Below are positions 50,764-58,244 of a stretch of 64,000 nt of DNA, one piece after another; positions within the stretch are counted from its first letter, which is position 1; every line of letters starts with the position of its first letter. The DNA is taken from NCBI RefSeq assembly GCF_003428645.1, contig NZ_QVQH01000003.1, positions 215,621 to 279,620 on the forward strand, in the 5' to 3' direction. A program made the position numbers and the translations under genes. The notes under the pieces were generated by a model. The model did no database searches and had not been told where the DNA came from. It saw only the letters and a list, made by a program, of their open reading frames with translations. This stretch comes from Geodermatophilus marinus (GTDB lineage: Bacteria; Actinomycetota; Actinomycetes; Mycobacteriales; Geodermatophilaceae).

Positions 50764-52227
50764 ATGACCTCCACCCAGGTCCGTCCTAGCAGCACCCCCC
50801 AGGTCGCCGTCAACGACATCGGCACCGCGGAGGACTTCCTCGCCGCGATCGACCAGACGATCAAGTACTTCAACGACGGCGACATCGTCGAAGGCGTCAT
50901 CGTCAAGGTCGACCGTGACGAGGTCCTGCTGGACATCGGCTACAAGACCGAGGGCGTCATCCCCTCGCGCGAGCTGTCCATCAAGCACGACGTCGACCCC
51001 AACGAGGTCGTCAGCGTCGGCGACGAGGTGGAAGCCCTCGTCCTCCAGAAGGAGGACAAGGAGGGCCGCCTGATCCTGTCCAAGAAGCGCGCCCAGTACG
51101 AGCGCGCCTGGGGCACGATCGAGGCGAAGAAGGAAGCCGACGAGGTCGTCACCGGCACCGTCATCGAGGTCGTCAAGGGTGGCCTCATCCTCGACATCGG
51201 CCTGCGCGGGTTCCTCCCCGCCTCGCTGGTCGAGATGCGCCGCGTCCGCGACCTGCAGCCCTACGTGGGCCGCGAGCTCGAGGCGAAGATCATCGAGCTC
51301 GACAAGAACCGCAACAACGTCGTGCTCTCCCGGCGGCAGTGGCTGGAGCAGACCCAGTCCGAGGTCCGCAGCGAGTTCCTCAACAAGCTGGCCAAGGGCC
51401 AGGTCCGCACCGGCGTCGTCTCCTCGATCGTCAACTTCGGTGCGTTCGTGGACCTCGGCGGCGTCGACGGCCTGGTGCACGTCTCCGAGCTGTCCTGGAA
51501 GCACATCGACCACCCGTCCGAGGTCGTCGAGGTGGGCCAGGAGGTCACCGTCGAGGTGCTCGACGTCGACCTCGACCGCGAGCGGGTCTCGCTGTCGCTG
51601 AAGGCGACGCAGGAGGACCCGTGGCGCCAGTTCGCCCGGACCCACCAGATCGGCCAGGTCGTGCCCGGCAAGGTCACCAAGCTGGTGCCCTTCGGTGCGT
51701 TCGTCCGCGTCGACGAGGGCATCGAGGGCCTGGTGCACATCTCCGAGCTGGCCGAGCGCCACGTGGAGATCCCGGAGCAGGTCGTCCAGGTCGGCGACGA
51801 GATCCTGGTCAAGGTCATCGACATCGACCTCGACCGGCGCCGGATCTCGCTGTCGCTCAAGCAGGCCAACGAGGGTGTCGTCGGCGACGAGGAGACCTTC
51901 GACCCGGCCGCCTACGGCATGGCCGCGTCCTACGACGAGCAGGGCAACTACATCTACCCCGAGGGCTTCGACGCCGAGACCGGCGAGTGGCTCGAGGGCT
52001 ACGAGGAGGCCCGGGAGACCTGGGAGCGGCAGTACGCCGAGGCCCAGGCCCGCTTCGAGGCGCACCGGAAGCAGATCGCCGAGGCGCGCGCCGCCGACGC
52101 CGAGGCCGCGGCCGGCGGCAGCTACTCCAGCGGGGAGGCCGAGCCCAGCAGCGACACCTCCGGTGGCACGCTGGCCAGCGACGAGGCACTCGCCGCCCTG
52201 CGGGCCAAGCTCGCCGGCGGTGAATGA
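50764..52227 (+). CDS. rpsA: 30S ribosomal protein S1
   Basis: The 487-residue RNA-binding ribosomal protein helps mRNA docking. Four S1 beta-barrel repeats are visible, starting near residues 35 ([20 protein letters not shown]), 120 ([20 protein letters not shown]), 208 ([20 protein letters not shown]) and 293 ([20 protein letters not shown]). An acidic C-terminal tail follows. Four repeats is the actinobacterial form (six in E. coli). It lies between polA and coaE as in mycobacteria and ends in a very strong terminator. Confidence 0.97.
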   Translation: MTSTQVRPSSTPQVAVNDIGTAEDFLAAIDQTIKYFNDGDIVEGVIVKVDRDEVLLDIGYKTEGVIPSRELSIKHDVDPNEVVSVGDEVEALVLQKEDKEGRLILSKKRAQYERAWGTIEAKKEADEVVTGTVIEVVKGGLILDIGLRGFLPASLVEMRRVRDLQPYVGRELEAKIIELDKNRNNVVLSRRQWLEQTQSEVRSEFLNKLAKGQVRTGVVSSIVNFGAFVDLGGVDGLVHVSELSWKHIDHPSEVVEVGQEVTVEVLDVDLDRERVSLSLKATQEDPWRQFARTHQIGQVVPGKVTKLVPFGAFVRVDEGIEGLVHISELAERHVEIPEQVVQVGDEILVKVIDIDLDRRRISLSLKQANEGVVGDEETFDPAAYGMAASYDEQGNYIYPEGFDAETGEWLEGYEEARETWERQYAEAQARFEAHRKQIAEARAADAEAAAGGSYSSGEAEPSSDTSGGTLASDEALAALRAKLAGGE

Positions 52228-52265
52228 CGCCGGGCTGACGCCTGGCTGACGTCGCGCTGAGACGC

Positions 52266-52303
52266 GGAGAGGCCCAGGACCCCGAGGGGTCCTGGGCCTC
52301 TCC
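52266..52303 (+). terminator. Strong rpsA terminator
   Basis: An 18-bp perfect inverted repeat (GGAGAGGCCCAGGACCCC with its complement) with a GA loop lies 38 nt after the rpsA stop. Confidence 0.9.
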
Positions 52304-52319
52304 CGTGTTCCCCCCCATC

Positions 52320-52590
52320 CCCGAGGAGGGACGTGCGGGGCCCCGCGGACGAGGACGTCCACGGGGCCCCGTCGGACCCGCCAGGCCCGGCCGCCTGTGC
52401 GGGCCCCGTAGCCCCCCGCAGGCCCGGCCGCCTGCGAAGGGGAGTGACCGCGTGCGAGGGGAGCGGCTCCCGGCACGGCGGAGTGGCCCCGTCCAGGGGC
52501 CCGCCCCGAGCGCGCGAGGCGAGTGGCCCCCTGCAGGACCCGCCGCGAGCCTGCGAGTGGCGGGGGGCAGGGGGTCCTGCAGGGGGTCTT
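52320..52590. repeat. Repeat-rich intergenic DNA
   Basis: The stretch holds GCAGGCCCGGCCGCCTGC palindromes in two copies, inverted GGGGCCCCG arms and GCGAGCCTGCGAGTGG blocks like those near livF. No gene is supported; open frames across it are by-products of GC content. Confidence 0.6.
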
Positions 52591-52857
52591 TCAGAGGCTG
52601 AGGATGATCGCGAACGCGCTGCGCGGCCGGCCGCCGGAGCCGGCGAGGAACTGCCAGGTGTGCCGGCCGGCCGGCACACCCGACGAGAGCCAGCGCAGGA
52701 AGGCGTTGCGGGGGCGGACGGCGGCGTTGTGCTCCATCCGCGCTCGGACACCGGGCAGGTCGGTGACCCGCACCCCGCCCGAGCGCTCGATCCGGTGCCG
52801 GCCGCGACCGGGGGAGGCCGGGGTCGACGAGGGGGCCGTGGGAGCCGTGACGGACAT
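52591..52857 (-). CDS. Hypothetical 88-residue protein
   Basis: The ORF has a Ser/Thr/Pro-rich N terminus, then a basic compact region (RHRIERSGGVRVTDLPGVRA, NAFLRWLSSGVPAGRHTWQF) and a hydrophobic end SAFAIILSL. A TAACTT box lies 50-odd bases upstream on the same strand. No family is recognised. It has normal codon use but little else to support it. Confidence 0.45.
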   Translation of the reverse strand: MSVTAPTAPSSTPASPGRGRHRIERSGGVRVTDLPGVRARMEHNAAVRPRNAFLRWLSSGVPAGRHTWQFLAGSGGRPRSAFAIILSL

Positions 52858-52995
52858 GGTGGCTGGTCCTGCCTCTCTCGGCGTCGGGGAGGTCGCCGGG
52901 GCAGAAGTTAGGTCCGGTGACGCATGTGACTGGAGCGACGCGCCGGGCTGGACGGGCAGGTGTTACCCCTCCGTGATCGGGACCGGCGTGCTGGC

Positions 52996-53001
52996 TACTG
53001 T
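52996..53001 (+). promoter_or_regulatory. -10 box for leaderless coaE
   Basis: TACTGT ends 6 nt before the coaE ATG. Confidence 0.5.
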
Positions 53002-53007
53002 CCGTGC

Positions 53008-53604
53008 ATGCTGCGGATCGGGCTGACCGGCGGGATCGGGTCGGGGAAGAGCACGGTGGCCGGCCTGCTGGCCGCTCGCGGGGCCCGGGTGGTGGACGCC
53101 GATGCCCTCGCGCGCGAGGTGGTCGCCCCGGGCACCCCCGGCCTGGCGGCGGTGGCCGCCGAGTTCGGTGAGGGGGTCCTCACCGCCGACGGGGCCCTGG
53201 ACCGGCCGGCGCTCGCCGCCCTCGTCTTCGCCGACCCGGCGGCCCGGCAGCGCCTCGACGGCCTCGTGCACCCGCTGGTGCGGGCCCGCGCCGCCGAGCT
53301 CGTCGCGGCCGCCCCGCCGGACGCCGTCGTCGTCCAGGACGTCCCGCTGCTCGTGGAGACCGGTCAGGCGGCGTCCTACGACCTCGTGCTGGTCGTCGAG
53401 GCCGACCTGGCGACCCGGCTGGCCCGGCTGGCCGAGCGGGGGGTGGCGGAGGCCGACGCCCGTGCCCGCATCTCCGCGCAGGCCACCGACGAGCAGCGGC
53501 GTGCGGTGGCCGACGTCGTCCTGGACAACAGCGGGTCGCTGGCGGACCTCGCCGCGCAGGTCGACCGGTTCTGGGGCGAACGCGTCGCGCCCGCGGTGCG
53601 CTGA
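53008..53604 (+). CDS. coaE: Dephospho-CoA kinase
   Basis: CoaE phosphorylates dephospho-CoA in the last step of coenzyme A synthesis. The 198-residue protein has the P-loop [13 protein letters not shown] at residue 5, [16 protein letters not shown] near residue 32, [11 protein letters not shown] near residue 90 and [11 protein letters not shown] near residue 110. The single-domain form lacks the C-terminal GrpB-like extension of mycobacterial CoaE. The ATG is preceded by TACTGT. Confidence 0.95.
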   Translation: MLRIGLTGGIGSGKSTVAGLLAARGARVVDADALAREVVAPGTPGLAAVAAEFGEGVLTADGALDRPALAALVFADPAARQRLDGLVHPLVRARAAELVAAAPPDAVVVQDVPLLVETGQAASYDLVLVVEADLATRLARLAERGVAEADARARISAQATDEQRRAVADVVLDNSGSLADLAAQVDRFWGERVAPAVR

Positions 53605-53631
53605 CCGCCGGCGGGGCAGGCCCGGAGACGG

Positions 53632-53666
53632 CGGGAGGCCCGGGTCGCGATGACCCGGGCCTCCCG
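53632..53666. terminator. Bidirectional terminator coaE / tRNA-Val
   Basis: CGGGAGGCCCGGGTC and its exact complement pair around GCGAT. It can end coaE on one strand and the tRNA operon on the other. The same stem sequence follows the second tRNA-Val gene. Confidence 0.85.
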
Positions 53667-53672
53667 GTGCGG

Positions 53673-53744
53673 TGGGCGATACTGGGTTCGAACCAGTGAC
53701 CTCTACCGTGTCAAGGTAGCGCTCTACCACTGAGCCAATCGCCC
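53673..53744 (-). tRNA. tRNA-Val(GAC)
   Basis: Cloverleaf with GGGCGAT/ATCGCCC acceptor, anticodon loop TTGACAC (GAC) and T arm CTGGTTCGAACCCAG; CCA is not encoded. It is the last of three tRNAs transcribed Gly-Cys-Val. Confidence 0.95.
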
Positions 53745-53791
53745 GGCCCGGCCTGCCGGCCGGAGCGCTCCACCGCGTCGGCGGCGCGCCG

Positions 53792-53862
53792 AGGTGGAGA
53801 CGGGATTTGAACCCGTGTAGACGGCTTTGCAGGCCGTTGCCTCGCCTCTCGGCCACTCCACC
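53792..53862 (-). tRNA. tRNA-Cys(GCA)
   Basis: Acceptor GGTGGAG/CTCCACC, anticodon loop CTGCAAA (GCA), T arm CGGGTTCAAATCCCG and discriminator U, the normal cysteine identity base. Confidence 0.95.
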
Positions 53863-53903
53863 GCACACGAGCGCCGGTCTCGCGACCAGCGCCCGAGGTC
53901 CCG

Positions 53904-53976
53904 AGCGGACGACGGGATTCGAACCCGCGACCCTCACCTTGGCAAGGTGATGCTCTACCAGCTGAGCCACGTCCGC
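53904..53976 (-). tRNA. tRNA-Gly(GCC)
   Basis: Acceptor GCGGACG/CGTCCGC, anticodon loop TTGCCAA (GCC), T arm GCGGGTTCGAATCCCGT region intact, discriminator U as usual for glycine. Confidence 0.95.
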
Positions 53977-53996
53977 GTTGCTGTCGTACGGGGAGA

Positions 53997-54002
53997 ACCA
54001 TA
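53997..54002 (-). promoter_or_regulatory. -10 box of the tRNA Gly-Cys-Val operon
   Basis: TATGGT on the minus strand lies about 21 nt upstream of the tRNA-Gly 5' end. Confidence 0.5.
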
Positions 54003-54046
54003 CCCGACCCTGCGACGGGGGTTCGACGGGGGGCCCTCCGAGGGGG

Positions 54047-54493
54047 TCAGCGGGCCCCGGGATCCGCCCCGCCGCCGGACAGCAGGGCGGCCAGCTCGTC
54101 GTCGACGGAGAGCACGGCGGACTCCTCGCCGCTGGGCACGGCCGCCTCGGTGAGCTGCAGGAAACCGGCCACGGCGGCGCGGGACACCTCGAACAGCGCC
54201 TCCCCCGAGGGGGCGCGCAGGTGCAGGAAGAGGACGTCGCCCGTGGACCGGGACGGCCACAGCCGGACGTCGCCCTCCCCGGCCGGCCGCTCGAGGCCGG
54301 CCTGCAGCAGGTCCCGGGCCACCAGCCAGCAGATGCCTTCGTCACCCTCGGTGCCGTCACCGAACGTGATGCGCACCGCGTACGGGTCGGAGACGTCGTA
54401 GCCGAGGACCGCGGGCACCTCCGTCCAGGACTGCGGACCGATCAGGTGGAGGGTCGTGGGGCACGTGTACCCGGGGGTGGAGCGGCTGGCCAT
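54047..54493 (-). CDS. SsgA/SsgB-family sporulation and cell-division regulator
   Basis: The 148-residue protein matches the SsgA-like family: LGYDVSDPYAVRITFGDGTE near residue 32, WLVARDLLQAGLERPAGEGD near residue 58 and VRLWPSRSTGDVLFLHLRAP near residue 79, then SGEALFEVSRAAVAGFL. These proteins guide septum placement and are restricted to morphologically complex actinobacteria; SsgB recruits FtsZ in Streptomyces. It is divergent from the ECF sigma gene. The ATG at 54493 has only a weak AGGG upstream. Which SsgA-like subtype it is cannot be settled by eye, though length and position resemble SsgB. Confidence 0.85.
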   Translation of the reverse strand: MASRSTPGYTCPTTLHLIGPQSWTEVPAVLGYDVSDPYAVRITFGDGTEGDEGICWLVARDLLQAGLERPAGEGDVRLWPSRSTGDVLFLHLRAPSGEALFEVSRAAVAGFLQLTEAAVPSGEESAVLSVDDELAALLSGGGADPGAR

Positions 54494-54614
54494 GATCCCT
54501 GCGCGACCTTCCCTGTCGGAGGAGTCCTGCGGTCTGTTCCGCCTGTGGGCACCCTGGATGCCCGTTCTCGACCCGGCTGAACCGCGGACTCTGCCAGTCG
54601 CGGACCCGGCGTGT

Positions 54615-54620
54615 GACGAT
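54615..54620 (+). promoter_or_regulatory. -10 box for leaderless sigma factor gene
   Basis: GACGAT ends 7 nt before the GTG at 54628. Confidence 0.4.
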
Positions 54621-54627
54621 GGGAGCC

Positions 54628-55260
54628 GTGAGCCGTCCGGCACGGCGTCCCGGGGAGGACCCCGGGGACGCCGCCCTCGTCCTGCGGGTGCGCGCCGGTG
54701 ACCGGACGGCGGTCGACGACCTCTACGACCGGTACGGCCGGCGGGCCTTCGCGCTGGCCCGGCGGGTCCTCGCCGACGACGCGCTCGCCGAGGACGTGCT
54801 GCACGAGGTCTTCGTCGGCCTCTGGCGCGACGCGTCGGCCTACGACGAGGCCCAGGGCGGCTTCTCCTCGTGGCTGCTGGCGACGGTGCACCACAGGGCC
54901 GTCGACGCCGTCCGCCGCGAGGAGTCCCAGCGCCGCCGCCGGGCGCGGGCCGAGCAGGCCCTCGCCCGGCCGGTCGGCGCCCAGGACGCGGCGGACGACG
55001 CCTGGCAGCGGCTGGTCTCCGAGCGGGTCCGCGACGCGCTCGGCGCGCTCCCGGACGCCCAGCGCGAGGCGCTGACCCTCGCCTACTACGGCGGGTACAC
55101 CCAGCGGGAGGTGGCGGCGCTGACCGGCGCACCGCTGGGGGCGGTGAAGACCCGGATGCTGGCCGGGATGCGGCGGCTGCGCCGGGAGCTCGGCGCCGTG
55201 CCGGGCGTCGTCCCCGGCGGTGCGCTCGGCGCCGCCCCGGTCGAGGGGCCGGGCCGGTGA
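54628..55260 (+). CDS. ECF RNA polymerase sigma factor (SigK-like)
   Basis: The 210-residue factor has region 2 (DLYDRYGRRAFALARRVLAD, AEDVLHEVFVGLWRDASAYD, FSSWLLATVHHRAVDAVRRE) and region 4 (LPDAQREALTLAYYGGYTQR, EVAALTGAPLGAVKTRMLAG). There is no region 3, as in ECF sigmas. The pairing with an RskA-type anti-sigma makes a SigK-like assignment likely. The GTG at 54628 fits GACGAT; a GTG at 54613 is an alternative. Its stop overlaps the anti-sigma gene start. Confidence 0.92.
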   Translation: MSRPARRPGEDPGDAALVLRVRAGDRTAVDDLYDRYGRRAFALARRVLADDALAEDVLHEVFVGLWRDASAYDEAQGGFSSWLLATVHHRAVDAVRREESQRRRRARAEQALARPVGAQDAADDAWQRLVSERVRDALGALPDAQREALTLAYYGGYTQREVAALTGAPLGAVKTRMLAGMRRLRRELGAVPGVVPGGALGAAPVEGPGR

Positions 55261-56207
55261 CCGGGGCGCCGGGTACCGCGCACCGCGCGGGGGGCCACGA
55301 GGAGTACGACGAGCTGGCCGTCGGGTGGGCGCTGCACGCGCTGGAGCCGGAGGACGAGGACCGCTTCGGCCTGCACCTGCCCGGCTGCCCGCGCTGCCGG
55401 GAGACCGTGACGGAGGCCACCGAGGTGATGGCGTCCCTGTCCGCCGACCTGCCGCAGGCCCGGCCCTCCGAGGCCCTGCGCACCCGGCTGCGCGCCGCGG
55501 TCGAGGAGACCGGGCAGCTGACCCCGCCGCCGGTCGCGGCCCCGTCGTCCCCGTCCCCGTCGCCCCCGTCCCCGTCGCCCCCGTCGCACCCGGCGATGCG
55601 GGAGGTGCCCCCCGAGCCCGACGAGCCCCGGCCGCCGGAGGACCCGCCGGCGGCCACCGGGTTCCCCGGGTACCTGCCGGCGCCGCTGCCGGCCGGGTCG
55701 CCGCGGCCGGCGGCGCCGACGCCCTGGCGGCGGGTGCTGCCCAACGCGCTGGCCGCGGTCGCCGTGGCGGCCCTCCTGGCGCTGGGCACGTGGATCGTGG
55801 TGCTCAGCACCGCCCGGGACGACGCCCGCGCGGCCGCCGCCCGCCAGGCGGCCGTCGTCGACCAGCTGCTGGTCCCCGGGGAGGCGACCATCGCGTCCCT
55901 CTCGGACGACGACGGCGGGCCGCTGGCCACGGTCGTGGCGCGCCCGGACCGCGTGCAGGTGGTCACCCACGGCCTGCGGGTCAACGACGAGGCCGCCCAG
56001 ACCTACGTGGTGTGGGGGATGGGGGCGGGTGACCCCCGCCCGCTGGGGACGTTCGACGTGGTCACACCACGGATGGACCTGCACACATTAGGCTCGGCAT
56101 CGACCGGTCTGGACGCCTTCCCCGAGTACGGGATCAGCCTCGAGCCCGGTCGGCAGGCTCCGTCGGACCCGACGGAGATCGTCGCGACCGGGCAGGTGAC
56201 CAGCTGA
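55257..56207 (+). CDS. Membrane anti-sigma factor (RskA-like)
   Basis: The 316-residue anti-sigma has an N-terminal zinc-binding domain with HLPGCPRCRETV (HxxxCxxC) near residue 37. A disordered linker follows, including SPSPPSPSPPS repeats and a proline-rich stretch. One membrane helix (NALAAVAVAALLALGTWIVV) lies near residue 162, then an extracytoplasmic RskA domain (QTYVVWGMGAGDPRPLGTFD, LEPGRQAPSDPTEIVATGQV). It should hold the ECF sigma at the membrane until proteolysis. Coupled by GTGA overlap. Confidence 0.92.
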   Translation: MTGAPGTAHRAGGHEEYDELAVGWALHALEPEDEDRFGLHLPGCPRCRETVTEATEVMASLSADLPQARPSEALRTRLRAAVEETGQLTPPPVAAPSSPSPSPPSPSPPSHPAMREVPPEPDEPRPPEDPPAATGFPGYLPAPLPAGSPRPAAPTPWRRVLPNALAAVAVAALLALGTWIVVLSTARDDARAAAARQAAVVDQLLVPGEATIASLSDDDGGPLATVVARPDRVQVVTHGLRVNDEAAQTYVVWGMGAGDPRPLGTFDVVTPRMDLHTLGSASTGLDAFPEYGISLEPGRQAPSDPTEIVATGQVTS

Positions 56208-56695
56208 GCGCACCGGAGACCGAGGTTCCCCCCGCGCGGGAGCGCCGTCATCACCAGACCGCCGAGCAGCTGCGCGAGCGGTTCGACGACGACGGCATCC
56301 GCAGCCTGCGCGAGCGGATCGCCGGCACCCGCTGGCGGCGGTGGCTGGCCGCCCGGCGGGCGGTGGACCACACCTACCGCGTGGCCGTGGGGGTCGTCGG
56401 TGGAGTGGTCGTCGCGCTGGGCCTGGTCACGATCCCGCTGCCCGGCCCGGGCTGGCTCACCGTCATCGCCGGGCTGTTCGTCCTGGCCTCCGAGTTCTTC
56501 TGGGCCGAGCGGCTGCTCGACTTCACCCGGCGGCACGTGCGGGCCTGGACGGAGTGGCTCGGCCGGCAGCCGTCCTGGGTGCGCATGGTGGTCGGCGCCG
56601 GCACCGCGGCCTTCGTCTACGGCGTCCTGGTGGTCACCCTCCACATGACCGGTGTGCCGGACTGGGTGCCGGGGTGGGTGCCGCTCTGGCGGTGA
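56204..56695 (+). CDS. PGPGW-motif (TIGR02611-type) membrane protein, CTG start
   Basis: The hydrophobic part (VGVVGGVVVALGLVTIPLPG, then PGWLTVIAGLFVLASEFFWA) carries the PGPGW motif of TIGR02611-type proteins. The C terminus has another helix. The conventional GTG at 56363 would remove the family's usual basic lead-in. A CTG at 56204 overlaps the anti-sigma TGA and adds RERFDDDGIRSLRERIAGTR and WRRWLAARRAV, which fits the family and gives 163 residues. The CTG start is inferred. Function unknown. Confidence 0.65.
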   Translation: MSAPETEVPPARERRHHQTAEQLRERFDDDGIRSLRERIAGTRWRRWLAARRAVDHTYRVAVGVVGGVVVALGLVTIPLPGPGWLTVIAGLFVLASEFFWAERLLDFTRRHVRAWTEWLGRQPSWVRMVVGAGTAAFVYGVLVVTLHMTGVPDWVPGWVPLWR

Positions 56696-56736
56696 GCGTC
56701 TGGCACACTGCGTCTGGCACAATGGCAGCCGCAGCC

Positions 56737-56808
56737 GGGCGATTGGCTCAGTGGTAGAGCGCTTCGTTCACACCGAAGAGGTCACTGGTTCGAACCCAGT
56801 ATCGCCCA
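56737..56808 (+). tRNA. tRNA-Val(CAC)
   Basis: The sequence is the same as tRNA-Val(GAC) at 53673 except in the anticodon arm, where the loop TTCACAC gives CAC. It is preceded by a duplicated CGTCTGGCACA motif with CACAAT as a possible -10. Confidence 0.95.
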
Positions 56809-56814
56809 CCGCAC

Positions 56815-56849
56815 CGGGAGGCCCGGGTCGTCGAGACCCGGGCCTCCCG
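56815..56849 (+). terminator. tRNA-Val(CAC) terminator
   Basis: CGGGAGGCCCGGGTC pairs with its complement around a 5-nt loop. The stem is identical to that at 53632-53666. Confidence 0.85.
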
Positions 56850-56894
56850 CCGTCTGCGGGCGGTGCCGCGCCGAGCGGGGGAGGATGGGTGGCG

Positions 56895-57281
56895 ATGGCC
56901 CTCGACCGCGCCGCCCGGCTCGCCGCCGCCGCCGAGCGGGACGGTCCCACCTGCATCTGGTGCGGCCGGGAGCTGACCGGGCCGGTGGCGCCCACGACCG
57001 AGCACGTCGTGCCGCGGGTCAAGGGCGGCCCGTCGTGGCTGGAGAACGAGGTCGCCGCCTGCCGGCGGTGCAACGCCGCGCGCGGGCACACGGCGCCGGT
57101 CGAGTGGCTCGAGGAGTGCACCCGGCGGGGCTGGTGCCCCGACGAGGCGCGGCTGGGCCGCGTGCTGGCGGGCCTCGCGGCCGCCATCGCCGAGCGCGGT
57201 GGGCAGCGGCGCGCCCGTCCCTACCTCGACGCGCAGCTGCGCCGGTTGCGCCGCCGCGGCCCGGCCGCCGCCGGTGCGTAG
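56895..57281 (+). CDS. HNH endonuclease domain protein
   Basis: The 128-residue protein has an HNH fold with zinc cysteines CIWC near residue 20 and CRRC near residue 59, and the motif EHVVPRVKGGPSWLENEVAA with the catalytic His and the conserved Asn. No DNA-recognition or partner domain is attached. Similar small HNH proteins are common and mostly uncharacterised. The ATG at 56895 sits 8 nt from GAGGAT and about 10 nt from GGAGG; a GTG two codons upstream is possible. Confidence 0.88.
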   Translation: MALDRAARLAAAAERDGPTCIWCGRELTGPVAPTTEHVVPRVKGGPSWLENEVAACRRCNAARGHTAPVEWLEECTRRGWCPDEARLGRVLAGLAAAIAERGGQRRARPYLDAQLRRLRRRGPAAAGA

Positions 57282-57284
57282 CGT
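57279..57284 (+). promoter_or_regulatory. -10 box for leaderless MOSC gene
   Basis: TAGCGT overlaps the HNH gene's stop and ends 7 nt before the GTG at 57292. Confidence 0.5.
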
Positions 57285-57291
57285 GGTCACC

Positions 57292-57867
57292 GTGCAGGCG
57301 GGCACGGTGGAACGGGTCGTCGTCTACCCGGTGAAGTCGCTGGCGGGCAGCAGCCGGCCGGCCGCTGAGCTCGGCCCCGACGGGCTGGCCGGCGACCGCG
57401 CGTGGGTCCCCGTCGACGCCGCCAGCGGGGCCGCGCTGCAGGCCCGCGACGTCCCGGGTCTGCACGACCTGGCCCCCTCCGGCGACCCCGACCGCGACGC
57501 GGCCGCGCTCAGCGGCCTCGCCGGGGCGCCGGTCCGGCTGGAGGCGCGCACCGGCCCCGCGGGCGCCGCGGTCCACCTGGTGTCCCGGCGGGCGCTGGAC
57601 CGGGCCGCGGCCGGGGAGGTGCCCGAGGGCTGCGCCGCCGAGGACCCCCGCGCCAACCTGGTGCTGGCCCTGGGGGCCGGCGGCGACGAGCGCGCCTGGG
57701 TGGGCCGGAGGCTGCGGGTCGGTGGTGCCCTGCTCGAGGTGAGCCGGTTGCCCAAGCACTGCCTGGGCGTCTACGCCGAGGTGCTGCGCCCGGGCACCGT
57801 GGCCGTCGGCGACCCCGTCGTCGTCGACCCCGTCGTCGATCCCGCCGTCGAGGACGACGGGGTGTGA
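57292..57867 (+). CDS. MOSC domain protein
   Basis: The 191-residue protein starts with the MOSC N-terminal barrel (VVVYPVKSLAGSSRPAAELG, GLAGDRAWVPVDAASGAALQ) and continues into the MOSC domain (EDPRANLVLALGAGGDERAW, VGRRLRVGG) with the cysteine in RLPKHCLGVYAEVL near residue 158. MOSC proteins handle molybdenum-cofactor sulphur or reduce N-hydroxylated compounds. A short VVDPVVDP repeat ends the protein. The TGA overlaps the GTG of the lipoprotein remnant. Confidence 0.88.
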   Translation: MQAGTVERVVVYPVKSLAGSSRPAAELGPDGLAGDRAWVPVDAASGAALQARDVPGLHDLAPSGDPDRDAAALSGLAGAPVRLEARTGPAGAAVHLVSRRALDRAAAGEVPEGCAAEDPRANLVLALGAGGDERAWVGRRLRVGGALLEVSRLPKHCLGVYAEVLRPGTVAVGDPVVVDPVVDPAVEDDGV

Positions 57868-58204
57868 GGCGCCGGGCCGGTGTCCCGGCGCTGCTGCTGG
57901 TCGCCGCGTGCGGGCAGACCCCGTCGGCCGCGCCGGGCGACCCGCCGCCGACCCCCGCCGCCACCGCGCAGCCCCCGGACGGGATCACCCTTGTCGCCAG
58001 GGACGACGTGCTGGTGGGACGGCGGGCGGGTCGCGGTGACGCGCGCGGAGGCGGTGCCGCCGGCGATCGACATCGGCGCCGACGCGGTGCGGGTCGTCCC
58101 GGCCGGCCCGGCGACCGCGGCGCGGGTCACCGACGTGCTCGAGCGGCGGGGGGCGGGCGAGGCCGGGCCGGCGGTCGTCCCGGGGTGGGGGGCGCCGCGC
58201 ACTA
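57864..58204 (+). pseudogene. Frameshifted small lipoprotein gene
   Basis: The GTG at 57864 overlaps the MOSC stop and starts a lipoprotein-like signal (RRRAGVPALLLVAACGQTPS). Natural-looking sequence continues to DGITLVARDDVLVG, then turns into Arg/Gly-rich nonsense up to TAG 58202. One base fewer in the GGG run near 58017 restores plausible protein (DGGRVAVTRAEAVPPAIDIG, ADAVRVVPAGPATAARVTDV). Either a real frameshift or a sequencing error is present. The true 3' end is unclear. Confidence 0.45.
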
Positions 58205-58208
58205 GGCT
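58203..58208 (+). promoter_or_regulatory. Candidate -10 of thrS
   Basis: TAGGCT would give a leader of about 30 nt that carries the AGGAGC ribosome site. The leader is too short for a T-box. Confidence 0.45.
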
Positions 58209-58244
58209 CGGGGAGTCCGTCTCGCCGTCCCCAGGAGCGCTCTC

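Noticed and set aside
53673-53976. Integration (att) site of a genomic island at the tRNA genes
   Set aside because: No integrase, no duplicated tRNA 3' end as a direct repeat and only core genes follow; the repeated tRNA-Val sequence is a second functional tRNA gene.
56895-57281. Part of a restriction or anti-phage system
   Set aside because: The HNH protein stands alone between a tRNA and a MOSC gene; no methyltransferase, helicase or recognition subunit is adjacent.
58203-58244. T-box leader for thrS
   Set aside because: The region between -10 and start is about 30 nt, far too short, and lacks the T-box consensus.
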